Shown here: positions 42,637 through 51,574 of the stretch, in pieces
Layout: the number at the start of each line of letters is the position of its first letter
Numbering within the stretch: the first letter of the stretch is position 1
From: Frankiales bacterium
GTDB lineage: Bacteria; Actinomycetota; Actinomycetes; S36-B12; CAIYMF01
Length of the DNA: 64,000 nt
Direction: 5' to 3'
Assembly: GCA_016125335.1 (NCBI GenBank)
Contig: WGLY01000032.1
Coordinates: forward strand, 1 to 64,000
Made by a program: the position numbers and the translations under genes
Notes under the pieces: generated by a model
What the model saw: only the letters and a program-made list of their open reading frames with translations
Database searches by the model: none
What the model was told of the DNA's origin: nothing

Positions 42637-43439
42637 GAACTCCCCTCGAACGCTCGGCGGGCTGGGCCGACTACCTCCGCGACTACCACGCTGCACGGCC
42701 CGGGATCACCGAAGCGGTGATCACCCGATCGACGCACCCTGACGCCGGAACGCCTTACCAGTGGGTCGTAGCCGCGCTGCCCGTCTCGCCGGGCACGGTG
42801 GTCGATCTGGCGTGCGGCAGCGCCCCGCTGCAGCAGCACCTCCCTCCGGGAACCGGTTACGTCGGGCTCGACCTGTCCGAGCCCGAGCTGCGAGCAGGCG
42901 TGCGCGTGGGGCGCTCGGCCCTGGCCGTCGCGGATGTCGAACGGCTGCCGCTGACCGACGCGTCCGTCGACGCGGTCACCTGCTCCATGGCGATCATGCT
43001 CTTCGACAGGCTCGACCTCGTCCTTGACGAGGTCGCACGCGTGCTGCGTCCCGGAGGCACGTTCGCCACGATCCGCCCAGCGGGTCGACCGTTCGACCTG
43101 TCGGACCTTCTCCACGTCCTGCCCCTCGCCGTCGGGCTGGGTCGTCCACCCCAGCTACCTCACCGCTACCGCTCGAGGACAGTGGCCCGCCTGCTGCGGG
43201 AGCGCGGCCTCCACCTGGCACGAGACGAGGCGCTGCGCTTCGCCTTTCCGCTCGAGGGCCCGGCCGACGCGCACCTGGCCGTCCAGGCCCTGTACCTCCC
43301 GGACGTGCCGCCCGTGCGTCGACGGCGCGCCGCTGACCTGCTGGCGCGGACCGCGGGGGCTGGACGTTCGCTGCCCGTGTCGGTGCGCCGCACGGTCGCG
43401 ACCCGTGTGGTCGAGTTGGACGCCCGAGGCGATCGATGA
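42633..43439 (+). CDS. Class I SAM-dependent methyltransferase
   Basis: A 268-residue methyltransferase. The SAM-binding motif I is VVDLACGSAPLQQHL (about 56-70), followed by YVGLDLSEPEL (motif II) and DAVTCSMAIMLFDRLDLVLDEVARVLRPGG (motif IV and post-motif). The C-terminal part is Arg-rich with no further domain. The substrate is unknown; UbiE/ArsM-like small molecules are possible. GTG start coupled to the preceding small gene; its end overlaps an in-frame ATG of the sigma factor region. Confidence 0.85.
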   Translation: MRTPLERSAGWADYLRDYHAARPGITEAVITRSTHPDAGTPYQWVVAALPVSPGTVVDLACGSAPLQQHLPPGTGYVGLDLSEPELRAGVRVGRSALAVADVERLPLTDASVDAVTCSMAIMLFDRLDLVLDEVARVLRPGGTFATIRPAGRPFDLSDLLHVLPLAVGLGRPPQLPHRYRSRTVARLLRERGLHLARDEALRFAFPLEGPADAHLAVQALYLPDVPPVRRRRAADLLARTAGAGRSLPVSVRRTVATRVVELDARGDR

Positions 43440-43552
43440 CCGCCGCCTCGGGCGCCCTTGCACCCTGCCCCCCAGGATCGACCTGGGTCCGTGATCGGGC
43501 CCACGGTCCGGGTGTGCGATCGCGGCGTCGCGGGGCCGGGGATACTGGTGCG

Positions 43553-44101
43553 GTGACCGGCGCGGATCTCACGGGCGATCGTCGGGCCGAGGGCTTCGCC
43601 GCCTACGTCGAGCCCGAGATCCCCGTCCTGCTCCGCGTGGCCCGCACGCTGACGGGGTCGGCCGCGGACGCCGACGACCTCGTCCAGGAGACGCTGATCC
43701 GAGCCTACCGAGCGCTCGACTCGTTCGACGGCCGGCATCCGCGGGCGTGGCTGCTCACGATCCTGCGGAACACCGCGTCGAATCTGCGCCGCCGGACACG
43801 GCCGGACCTGGTCGACGACTGGGACGGACTGGCCAACCCGCGACCGGCGTTCGGCGCCGCGCGACCGGTGGCCGCCGACCAGCCGGTGATCGACAACACG
43901 CTCGACACCGACGTCGCTGATGCGCTGCGGGCGCTCGACGAGCGATTTCGCACTGTGCTCGTGCTCATCGACGTGCATGGGCTCACCTACGCGGAGTGCG
44001 GTGACGCGCTGGGCATCCCGGTGGGCACCGTGATGTCGAGGTTGAGCCGTGCCCGCGATCGGATGCGGACCACGTTGCGCGCCACCGGGAGGTTCGCATG
44101 A
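43553..44101 (+). CDS. ECF-type RNA polymerase sigma factor
   Basis: A 182-residue sigma-70 factor with regions 2 and 4 only. Region 2 is LLRVARTLTGSAADADDLVQETLIRAYRALDSFDG..AWLLTILRN; region 4 is ALRALDERFRTVLVLIDVHGLTYAECGDALGIPVGTVMSRLSRARDRM. The GTG at 43553 is chosen because a GATACT box lies six bases before it, compatible with a leaderless transcript; an ATG at 43436 would add 39 poorly conserved residues. It is coupled to the zinc-finger anti-sigma gene. Confidence 0.88.
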   Translation: MTGADLTGDRRAEGFAAYVEPEIPVLLRVARTLTGSAADADDLVQETLIRAYRALDSFDGRHPRAWLLTILRNTASNLRRRTRPDLVDDWDGLANPRPAFGAARPVAADQPVIDNTLDTDVADALRALDERFRTVLVLIDVHGLTYAECGDALGIPVGTVMSRLSRARDRMRTTLRATGRFA

Positions 44102-44382
44102 TGTCGATCCGGCAGGCGCTCGAGTGCCGGCGCACCCGCAAGCGGCTCCAGCGCTTCCTCGACCGCGACCCCTCGGCGCTGCTCACCACCGAGGAGGTCC
44201 GCGAGGTCGAGGTGCACTTGCAGGGCTGCGTGCGGTGCCAGGGCCTGGCTGAGGAGTATCGCAGCCTGCACCGCAGCCTGGGTCGGCTCGGCGATGCGCT
44301 GACGCCTGACGACGACGCGGTCCGGCGTGCCCAGGAGGCCCTGCGGCGCGCGACCGAGTCGATCGACCGGCCGGAGGCCTGA
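44098..44382 (+). CDS. Anti-sigma factor-like zinc-finger protein
   Basis: A 94-residue protein with the ZAS-type zinc-binding pattern: Cys9 in ALECRRTRKRL and HLQGCVRCQGL (HxxxCxxC), then a helical tail. There is no membrane helix, so it would act in the cytosol. It overlaps the sigma factor by four bases (ATGATG). Such proteins bind the partner ECF sigma and often release it under oxidative stress; the signal here is unknown. Confidence 0.82.
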   Translation: MMSIRQALECRRTRKRLQRFLDRDPSALLTTEEVREVEVHLQGCVRCQGLAEEYRSLHRSLGRLGDALTPDDDAVRRAQEALRRATESIDRPEA

Positions 44383-44384
44383 CC

Positions 44385-45464
44385 TCAGACCGTCATCGGG
44401 TGCGCGACGGGCTGCGCCGCGGCGTCCACGACGTGGCGCGCTTCGATCGGGATCGACACCCCGACGACGTCGCCGATCCGGACGGGGTCGGTGGCGGGGA
44501 CCTCGACGTGCAGGACCTGGGACCCGCAGGCAACCGAGAGTCGGTCCCGTGCGCCTGCCGCGCGTCGTTCCACCACCTGGCCGACGACATCCGCCGCCGC
44601 GTCGGTCCGGTCGACGACGCGCAACGATTCGTGGCGCAGCAGCAGCAACCCGGGTCCTTCGGCGCGCCGCGTGTCTGGGGGAAGCCGGAGCCGACCGAGC
44701 GACGAGACGTGGTCGCCCCCTGCGACCCGGCCCTCGATCGCGATGAGGCCACCGAGCAGATGATGCACGTGAGCACTGGCGGGGCGGGCGTGCAGGACCG
44801 CAGTGGCGGCGTGCTGCAGGAGTCTGCCGTCGTCGAGAACGGCGACCGAGTCCGCGATACGTGCCGCCTCAGCCCGATCATGGGTCACCAGCAGGATGGT
44901 GGGGGCCAGCATCGCGCGAAGCTCGAGCAGCAGCTCGTGCAGCTCGTCGGCCAGTGGTCGGTCCAGGGCGCTGAACGGTTCATCGAGCAGCAGGACTCGC
45001 GGCTCCCGAGCCAGAGCGCGCGCGAGGGAAACCCGCTGAGCCTGCCCTCCAGACAGAGTCGTGATCGCTCTGTCGCCCATGCCGACGATCCCCACGAGGG
45101 CGAGGTAGTCGTTGGCGACTTGTCGCGCGGTGCGACGTGAGCAGCCGCGCATCCGGGCTGCGAAGGCGACGTTGTCCCGCACGTCGAGATGCGCGAGCAG
45201 GGCAGGGCGCTGGAACACCATGGCCATGCCACGTCGCTCGGATGCCAGGCACGTGATGGTGCTGCCGTCGAGCAGGACCTCTCCGTCGTCGGGATGTTCC
45301 AGGCCTGCCACGATCCGCAGCAGCGTCGTCTTCCCCGATCCCGACGGGCCGATCAGTGCGGTGCACTCGCCCGCGGGCACGGTCAGCTCGACAGCGTCGA
45401 GCGCGGGGGTCGGTGTCCCCGTGTACCACCGGGTCACGTTGCTGATCCGAAGTTCGCCGGTCAT
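44385..45464 (-). CDS. ABC transporter ATP-binding protein (YnjD-like)
   Basis: A 359-residue ATPase. It has Walker A GPSGSGKTTLL (about 39), the ABC signature LSGGQAQRVSLARAL (about 137), Walker B RVLLLDEPFSALD (about 156) and the H-loop LVTHDRAEA. The C-terminal 120 residues form a TOBE/MOP-like regulatory region. It overlaps the permease to its right. With the two permeases and lipoprotein it makes a type I importer similar in layout to E. coli ynjBCD; substrate unknown. Confidence 0.88.
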   Translation of the reverse strand: MTGELRISNVTRWYTGTPTPALDAVELTVPAGECTALIGPSGSGKTTLLRIVAGLEHPDDGEVLLDGSTITCLASERRGMAMVFQRPALLAHLDVRDNVAFAARMRGCSRRTARQVANDYLALVGIVGMGDRAITTLSGGQAQRVSLARALAREPRVLLLDEPFSALDRPLADELHELLLELRAMLAPTILLVTHDRAEAARIADSVAVLDDGRLLQHAATAVLHARPASAHVHHLLGGLIAIEGRVAGGDHVSSLGRLRLPPDTRRAEGPGLLLLRHESLRVVDRTDAAADVVGQVVERRAAGARDRLSVACGSQVLHVEVPATDPVRIGDVVGVSIPIEARHVVDAAAQPVAHPMTV

Positions 45465-46279
45465 GGCACGAGAGCCGGTTCGACCACGCGGGTATCGGCG
45501 CGAGCGGGGCTGTGGATCATCGTCGGACGGAGCAGGGCTAGAGCCAGGAGGAGCGGCGGCAGCGCGGCCAGCATCGACACGACGGCCACGACGTGCTCGT
45601 TGCCCGTCCCAGAGGCGGCACCCGCCACGAGCAGCGGCAAGGTCACGACGGTGCCCCCACCCACGACCACGGTGACGATGTAGTCGCTGCTGGCGATCAG
45701 GAAGGCCAGGAATGCGGCGAGCGCCAGTGGCCGTCGCAGTGCGGGCGTACGGACTGCCCGGACCACCACGGAGGTGGTGGCCCCGAGCAACCGCGCCTGC
45801 TCCTCCACGGACCAGTCGTACTCCTGCAGCGCACCTCGCACGGCGAGGAAGGTGTAGGGCAGGGCCAGTCCTGCCAGCAGCAGAGCCACACCGGCGAGGC
45901 TGGGCACACGCAGGCGCAGCAGCACGGGCGTGGCCCCCAGCGCCAGCGCCAGCGGCGGGACCGCGACGGGTGACAGGAGCGCCACCTGGGCGACCCGCAG
46001 CAGTCGCGGTGGCAGAGCGCGCACCGCGAGTGCTGCGCTCGCTCCCGCCGGTACCGCCAGCGCGACCGTAAGAAGGCCCAGCGCGACCGAGGCACCGGTG
46101 GCCGCGACGAGTGCGCCGCGGTCGGCGGCCGCTCCGAGGCCCCACTGCTGGGGTAGCGGGGCCGGGTAGCTCCACCGGGTGGCGACCGACCACAGCGCAA
46201 GCGGGACAAGCGGGACGACATACCAGACGGCGAGCGTTGCTTGGAGAGCCCTCGAGCGGGTGGACGGCGGCCTGGTCAT
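45461..46279 (-). CDS. ABC transporter permease (YnjC-like, half 2)
   Basis: A 272-residue permease with six or seven membrane segments. It carries the cytoplasmic EAA-like loop EEQARLLGATTSVVVRAVRTPALRRP. The ATG at 46279 overlaps the neighbouring permease by four bases and its own end overlaps the ATPase gene. In E. coli YnjC the two permease halves are one protein; here they are separate. Confidence 0.82.
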   Translation of the reverse strand: MTRPPSTRSRALQATLAVWYVVPLVPLALWSVATRWSYPAPLPQQWGLGAAADRGALVAATGASVALGLLTVALAVPAGASAALAVRALPPRLLRVAQVALLSPVAVPPLALALGATPVLLRLRVPSLAGVALLLAGLALPYTFLAVRGALQEYDWSVEEQARLLGATTSVVVRAVRTPALRRPLALAAFLAFLIASSDYIVTVVVGGGTVVTLPLLVAGAASGTGNEHVVAVVSMLAALPPLLLALALLRPTMIHSPARADTRVVEPALVP

Positions 46280-47115
46280 GGCGTCGTCCGTGCGGGGGAA
46301 CGCAGCAGCGAGAGTCCCGCGAGCGTGGCCCCGAGGCACGCGGTCACCAGCACGGACGTCGCGGCGAACGCCTCGGGACGAGCCGCAAAATCAGTCGAGG
46401 TGAACAGTCGATAGGCCGTCTCCGGCAGGGTCTCGGGAAGGGCCGGTCCGAGCAACCAGGCAACCTCGTACGAGCCGAGCGCGTAGGTGAAGGCCACGGT
46501 GGATGCGACGACGAGCGCGGTTCGCGATGCCGGCAGGGACACTGCGAGCCAGCGTCGTCGCGCGCCCGCGCCGAGGACGGCCAACGCGTCCTCGCGCTCC
46601 TCGAGGTCGGCGGGCAACGCCGCGAGCACGACGAGCGCGATGAACGCCGACTCCTTCCAGGCGAGCTCCAGGACGACGGCCGCATACCAGTGACCGCCGA
46701 CCCACGGCGGGAAGGATCCGGGCGCGGCATGCACGATGCGGGCCAGGAACCCCGAGTCCGAGAGGAGCAGTGCGAATGCCACCGCCCCCACGAGGTGCGG
46801 CAGCGGCACGGTGGCCGCGGCCAGCGTCGCGACCACACGTCCGGTACGCCGTCCCGCTCGGACGGCCGCCACGGTCAGCAACCCGGTCGTGATCGCGAGA
46901 CAGGTGGCGGCGCTGGCGACGACCAGCCCGACGCCTAGGGACGACACGACGGGCTCGTCCCCGAGCAGGGCCCGGTACGCATCGAGGGACAGTCGCCCAT
47001 CGCCGGTGAGCGAGTCGGCGCCGAGACTCTGCAGAAGGCCGCTGGCCAGGGCGACGCCGAGCACGGCCAGCAGGGCACCTGCCGGCGCAAGCAGCAGCCA
47101 ACCGGACCGGCTCAT
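46276..47115 (-). CDS. ABC transporter permease (YnjC-like, half 1)
   Basis: A 279-residue permease with about six membrane segments. The EAA-like loop is EEREDALAVLGAGARRRWLAVSLPASRTALV. It lies between the substrate-binding lipoprotein (four-base overlap) and the second permease (four-base overlap), so all four transporter genes form one operon. Confidence 0.82.
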   Translation of the reverse strand: MSRSGWLLLAPAGALLAVLGVALASGLLQSLGADSLTGDGRLSLDAYRALLGDEPVVSSLGVGLVVASAATCLAITTGLLTVAAVRAGRRTGRVVATLAAATVPLPHLVGAVAFALLLSDSGFLARIVHAAPGSFPPWVGGHWYAAVVLELAWKESAFIALVVLAALPADLEEREDALAVLGAGARRRWLAVSLPASRTALVVASTVAFTYALGSYEVAWLLGPALPETLPETAYRLFTSTDFAARPEAFAATSVLVTACLGATLAGLSLLRSPARTTP

Positions 47116-48386
47116 GCTCCACCGGCGAGCACATGACGGCGCCACCCGTCGTCGAGGACCGGTACCCACGTCGCCGCTAGCTCGGGGTTGGCGTTTCGGG
47201 AGAGCTCGACGTACGGCGGCACTACGGCGGAGGCGGGCAGGGCCGTGAAGGCGGCCCGGTCGCCGGGGGTGAGCCGCGACTGGTCCAGGACGGTGAACTG
47301 GCCCCACACCGAGGGCTGGGCGGCAGCCAGTTGCTGGGCAGGGGAGAGGGCGAGGTCGGCCACGACTTCGGCGGCTGCCTGGTGTCCTGAGGTGCTGGGG
47401 ATGGCCAAGAAGTTGGCGTTGCCCACGGTCCCCTCGTCGAGGGGTAGCACCCGGGTTGTGCGCGGGAAGGTCCCGCGGTCGACCAAGCCGGTGAGCGTGG
47501 CCGGCCCGTACGTCATCGTGAAGTCGACCTGGCCGCCAGCAAAGAGCTGGTCCAGGGCCATGGAGTCCTTGGGGTAAGTCGCGCCCTGACGCCATAACGA
47601 GGGGGCGAGCCCCGACAGCGCCGACCACAACGCGTCTGCCTCGCTGGTGGCCTTCGAACCGTCAGGGGATGCGGGCACGGAGCGGTAGCCGCCAGCGGTC
47701 GCGTAGAGCGCCTCACGCACGAACACCGACCCGGTGAAGTCCGGTGGTGCGGGGTAGGTGAATCGGCCGGGGTGCGCCTTCGCCCAAGCGAGCAGGCCGA
47801 GCAGGCTGCGAGGCGGGTCGCTGACCCGCGCAGAGTCGTAGACGAAGGTGAACTGCGCCTTGTGCCACGGCGCTTCGCACCCGTCGACCGGTGTCCCGAA
47901 GTCATGTGTGATCAGCGGGTCGTTCGGATCGACGTACGTCATGCTCGGCAGCTGCGAGGTCCACCCGCACGCCCACAGGCCGGCCTGCCGCCCGGTGCTG
48001 AAGTTGTCCCCGTTGACCCACACCAGGTCCACCGACCCGTCCGTGACTCCCGCCTGCTTCTCGGCCGCGATGCGGTCGATAGCGTCCTTGGTGTCCGTGA
48101 TGGGGACGCGCTTGAGCGTGACGCCGAGGGCGGCCGCGGCGGGAGCCAGCACGTCGTCGACGTACGCGTTGCCCTGCGGATCCCCACTCCACATCCACAG
48201 CGACACCGACTGCCCACGTGCTGCTGCCAGGGTATGAGCCCAGGTGCCGGCCGCAGGTGATGACGTCGCACCGCCGGTTCCCGCTACCGCAGCGGAACAT
48301 GCGCTGAGAAGCAGGACGGACGAGGCCAGCAGGGCCAGGCGTGATCGGGGCACAAGGGGTCGCCACACACGTCGTGCCGACGTCAT
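47112..48386 (-). CDS. ABC transporter substrate-binding lipoprotein (YnjB-like)
   Basis: A 424-residue lipoprotein. The signal peptide ends in the lipobox LLLSACSA with the lipidated Cys at about residue 30. The mature part has the YnjB/periplasmic-binding fold (SVSLWMWSGDPQGNAYVDDVLAP, DLVWVNGDNFSTGRQAGLW, FVYDSARVSDPP). The ATG at 48386 has GAGGAGGACCG upstream. It is the first gene of the ABC operon and diverges from the YnjF-like gene. Confidence 0.85.
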   Translation of the reverse strand: MTSARRVWRPLVPRSRLALLASSVLLLSACSAAVAGTGGATSSPAAGTWAHTLAAARGQSVSLWMWSGDPQGNAYVDDVLAPAAAALGVTLKRVPITDTKDAIDRIAAEKQAGVTDGSVDLVWVNGDNFSTGRQAGLWACGWTSQLPSMTYVDPNDPLITHDFGTPVDGCEAPWHKAQFTFVYDSARVSDPPRSLLGLLAWAKAHPGRFTYPAPPDFTGSVFVREALYATAGGYRSVPASPDGSKATSEADALWSALSGLAPSLWRQGATYPKDSMALDQLFAGGQVDFTMTYGPATLTGLVDRGTFPRTTRVLPLDEGTVGNANFLAIPSTSGHQAAAEVVADLALSPAQQLAAAQPSVWGQFTVLDQSRLTPGDRAAFTALPASAVVPPYVELSRNANPELAATWVPVLDDGWRRHVLAGGA

Positions 48387-48490
48387 CGGTCCTCCTCGTG
48401 ACGGTCTGCGTTCGCCCCGGGAACACAGCGAGCCTCCCGAAGCCTTCCCAGCGCGCGGGCTGACTGGCACCGACGACAGGAGGTGATCGG

Positions 48491-49105
48491 ATGATCGACG
48501 CAGCGTTGCGTCCCCGGCTGGCAGGCGGCGTGGACCGGCTCGCCCGAGCTATCGACCGCCCGGTGGCGACACCGGCACGGCTCACCCTGCTCGGCCTCGC
48601 GCTCGGTCTCGGCGGCGCCGTCGCTGCCGCGGGCCGATGGTGGTGGGCGGCGGCGCTGCTCTGGATCGCGTCGCGCGTCGCCGACGGCCTGGACGGAGCA
48701 TTGGCGCGGCGACGGACGCCGGGGCCGTCGTCAGCGGGTGGCTTCCTCGACATCTCGGTCGACTTCGTCGTCTACGGCGCTTTCGTCGTCGGGGTGGCAG
48801 TCGGGGCGAGCGAGCAGATGCTGCCCTTCCTGCTGGTGCTGTTCGCCTACTACGTCAACGGATCGGCCTTCCTGGCCTTCTCGGCGGCGGCCGAGCGCAG
48901 CTCGGCCCGCATCGATGACGGTCGCTCGTTGTCGTTCCTCGGAGGTCTGGCCGAAGGCACCGAGACGGTCCTCGTGCACACCCTGTGGTGCCTGATCCCC
49001 TGGTGGGCGGCGCAGGTGGCCTGGGTGTGGGCCGCCTTCGTCCTGCTCAGCGGAGCTCAGCGCATCGTGGTCGGCTACCGGGCCTTGTCCGCCGCGGCGC
49101 GGTGA
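48491..49105 (+). CDS. CDP-alcohol phosphatidyltransferase family protein (YnjF-like)
   Basis: A 204-residue membrane enzyme with about six helices. The family active site D-G-x2-A-R-x8-G-x3-D-x3-D is visible as DGLDGALARRRTPGPSSAGGFLDISVDF in pieces (DGLDGALAR at about 64; GGFLDISVD at about 84). Such enzymes transfer a phosphatidyl group from CDP-diacylglycerol to an alcohol. It lies divergent from the ynjBCD-like operon, recalling the E. coli ynj cluster that ends in ynjF. ATG with AGGAGGTGATCGG upstream; its 3' end overlaps the convergent radical SAM gene by 31 bases. Confidence 0.85.
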   Translation: MIDAALRPRLAGGVDRLARAIDRPVATPARLTLLGLALGLGGAVAAAGRWWWAAALLWIASRVADGLDGALARRRTPGPSSAGGFLDISVDFVVYGAFVVGVAVGASEQMLPFLLVLFAYYVNGSAFLAFSAAAERSSARIDDGRSLSFLGGLAEGTETVLVHTLWCLIPWWAAQVAWVWAAFVLLSGAQRIVVGYRALSAAAR

Positions 49106-50538
49106 CCGATAGAGGAGCCTCCGTCTGACCGTTGCCGGACCTCGACGATCGGCAGCAGCACCCGAAGCTCGCGGTTCTCGTCGGGGTCGTAGACGCTGTG
49201 CTGGGCGCAGGCGGGGACGAGCAGGTCGGCCTCAGGGTGAGACATCGTGTACACGCAGGCCTGCAGCCGCTCCTGGACCGCCCGCACCTCCGGATCCTCG
49301 CTCACGATTCCGTCCTGGAGCATCGCCCACGCCGGTGCCACCTGCGCGGCGTCCATGAACGAATGCATGACGAAGGTCATCAGGCGCGTGCCCGCGAGCA
49401 TCTTGCGGGGGCCACCTGCTCTGCCGATCAGTCGCCAGCCGTGCTCGATGCCGAGCCATGCGGCGTGAGGATGCCGAGCGGCGACCTGAAGCGCTCGCGC
49501 GGCAGCAACCCAGAGTGGAACTCCGCCGAGCGGCACGGCAGTGAAGTGCTCGAGGAACGCGTCCCGGACTCGAACGTCTCGAGGGTCGACGTCGTCGAAG
49601 AACGGTATCCACTTCTCGCCCACCAGCACTCCGAACGCGGATCGGTTGCAGCGCGGGTCCCCCATCTGCAACGAGCGCCACGGCAGGCGAGTGCCCGCGC
49701 CACGCTCGATCTCGCCCCACACGTCGTCCCCGGTGACGTCGCGGAAACCCTCGCGCCAACGGCGGTCGTCACCGACAAACGCTGCCGGCTGGAACGACAG
49801 CATCGAGTAGCCCATCCGCATCACCGAACGCGTGACCCCCTCGACCTCCGCAACATTGCCCGGAGTCACCGTCATGTTGTGGGCCAGGTAGTAGCGCACG
49901 CCGTAGTCGCGGCGCAGCCGCTCGAACATCTCCACGAACCGACGCCGATACGGATCGAGATCCTCCTCACGGCGGGGCCTCGGCACGCCTCGGCGTCCTC
50001 GCATGAGCGAGTCGAAATGCGCTGCGAACGACAGGCGTGCGAACCGAGGCCGTCCGTCCCCACCCAGGGCCAAACTGCGCAGGTACTCCTCGTCGAAGTC
50101 GCCGTGCGTGAAGCTCATCGGCTCACGACCCGCCAGCCGCATCTCCTGCAGCGCAGCAGCATGCGACTCGGCGTCCAGCAGCGACACCTCCCCACCGATG
50201 AGCTGAGCGTGCGCGCGGGCTCCTCGCCGGCCGCGCAGATGCGCCATCTGCTCGCGAACCCGTGCGACCGTGTGAGCACCATCGACCGCGACCTTGTTCG
50301 CGTCCTCCGAGTGGTAGCACGGCGAGCAGGTCAGATTGCACCGAGGGAACACGCCGTGGGTCCCCTCGCAGCCCACCGCGATCCGGCCCACCATCTGGTT
50401 CGCCGTCCTCGCCGACTCAGGGAGTTCGGCCCACCGCCGCGAGTAGATCTGCGCGCGTTCGGTGTCAGTCACCCCCAAGGTTGCGGCCAGCTCCTGGGCG
50501 TGCTTGCGCAACGTGCCCCATGTTTGCACCACTCGCAC
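49075..50538 (-). CDS. Radical SAM family protein
   Basis: A 487-residue protein with the radical SAM cluster motif CNLTCSPCYHSED (CxxxCxxC) near residue 67-74, then a partial TIM-barrel (AQLIGGEVSLLD as the GGE motif). The N-terminal 60 residues are not typical. The C-terminal half has scattered Cys (RCNRSAFGVLVG, LQACVYTMSHPEADLLVPACAQHSVYDPDENREL). It should cleave SAM through a [4Fe-4S] cluster; substrate unknown. GTG start after GGGGAGGCACA. Its end lies within the tail of the YnjF-like gene on the other strand, so these genes are close but convergent. Confidence 0.82.
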   Translation of the reverse strand: MRVVQTWGTLRKHAQELAATLGVTDTERAQIYSRRWAELPESARTANQMVGRIAVGCEGTHGVFPRCNLTCSPCYHSEDANKVAVDGAHTVARVREQMAHLRGRRGARAHAQLIGGEVSLLDAESHAAALQEMRLAGREPMSFTHGDFDEEYLRSLALGGDGRPRFARLSFAAHFDSLMRGRRGVPRPRREEDLDPYRRRFVEMFERLRRDYGVRYYLAHNMTVTPGNVAEVEGVTRSVMRMGYSMLSFQPAAFVGDDRRWREGFRDVTGDDVWGEIERGAGTRLPWRSLQMGDPRCNRSAFGVLVGEKWIPFFDDVDPRDVRVRDAFLEHFTAVPLGGVPLWVAAARALQVAARHPHAAWLGIEHGWRLIGRAGGPRKMLAGTRLMTFVMHSFMDAAQVAPAWAMLQDGIVSEDPEVRAVQERLQACVYTMSHPEADLLVPACAQHSVYDPDENRELRVLLPIVEVRQRSDGGSSIGHRAAADKAR

Positions 50539-50658
50539 TGTGCCTCCCCATCGCTTGACCTTGGCGCGGGAACACGGTGGGCGTCACGAGGCCTTCCCGT
50601 CGCCCGATCTGTGTGCGGGCCCACACATCCCCAGGACTTCAGGCCCTAGCCTGGGTCC

Positions 50659-50940
50659 ATGAAGTTCGTGCTCGCCGCGCTCGTGGTCGCCCCGGTCGCC
50701 TACCTCATCTGGGCCTCTTGGCGGGGACGCGTCCAGGTGCGCTGCTGCGGCGTCGACGCGCGATACGACAAGCGGATGGCAGCGGCCTTCGAGGACGAGG
50801 AAGACGATGGCGACCAGATCCGCCCGCCGTCGCCGCGTTTGGCGCGATCCGGCAAGGTGTGCGTCACGCCGTCGAACCATCAGGCCCGCGCTTGGAGCGC
50901 GCTGCCCGTGCGTGAACCGACGTCGCCACCGCGATCGTAG
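50659..50940 (+). CDS. Small single-span membrane protein
   Basis: A 93-residue protein with an N-terminal membrane segment (MKFVLAALVVAPVAYLIWASW) and a basic, then acidic cytosolic part containing a CC pair (RCCGVDARYDKRM). A TAGCCT box sits six bases before the ATG, compatible with leaderless transcription. No known domain; the N-terminal helix and the neat start suggest a real gene. Confidence 0.55.
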   Translation: MKFVLAALVVAPVAYLIWASWRGRVQVRCCGVDARYDKRMAAAFEDEEDDGDQIRPPSPRLARSGKVCVTPSNHQARAWSALPVREPTSPPRS

Positions 50941-51052
50941 CTTTGGGAATGCGACCACTCGACACTGCGGAGGCGGCCGGACGAGGCTTCTGGACGCGGG
51001 TGCTCGTGATCGACGTATGGTCTGCCCGCCCGGGAGTCGAGAGGTGAGGGCC

Positions 51053-51376
51053 GTGAACGACTTGGACCTGGTCGTGTTGACGATCGCCGGCTGCCCCCAT
51101 CTGGCTCCGGCGCTGCACGATCTGCGTGTCGCGCTCGACTCACTCGGCCTGCACGACGAGGACATCCAGGTGTTCGTCGTCGACTCGCCAGATCAGGCCA
51201 TGGCTCTGGAATTTCGCGGATCGCCGACTTTCGTCGCTGGCGGCGCCGACCTCTTCCCGGAGGAGGGCAAGCCCACCGGTCTCTCCTGCCGCCTGTACCG
51301 GACGCCTTCCGGGCTGAAGGGCTCGCCCGGTGCAGAACGGCTAGCCGAACGTCTTGGTGATCGGCACACCGGGTGA
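51053..51376 (+). CDS. Thioredoxin-like DF-family protein
   Basis: A 107-residue thioredoxin-fold protein resembling DF-family (seleno)proteins and the alkylmercury-lyase-associated fold. It starts LDLVVLTIAGCPHLAPAL (single Cys, CPH), with MALEFRGSPTFVAGGADLFP (cis-Pro motif) and GLSCRLYRTPSGLKG near the end. A GTG start with GAGAGGTGAGGG upstream is chosen. It should be a cytosolic redox or metal-handling protein. Confidence 0.75.
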   Translation: MNDLDLVVLTIAGCPHLAPALHDLRVALDSLGLHDEDIQVFVVDSPDQAMALEFRGSPTFVAGGADLFPEEGKPTGLSCRLYRTPSGLKGSPGAERLAERLGDRHTG

Positions 51377-51574
51377 GCTATCCGCTGTCTTCCAAGCGGC
51401 TGCCGAAAACGGGAAGAACTGCTCGACGCCGAGATAATGCTGGGCGCGCAGGACGCGGACCCTCCCGTTCTGCACGGAGCCGTGGTCGCGGTGTCATGAA
51501 TGTGGCGCCGAAGCTGCCGCGCGCGAGCAGTGCGAGCCCTACCTCCTGTCTCGCCGGACCGAGCCGAGTGCGGG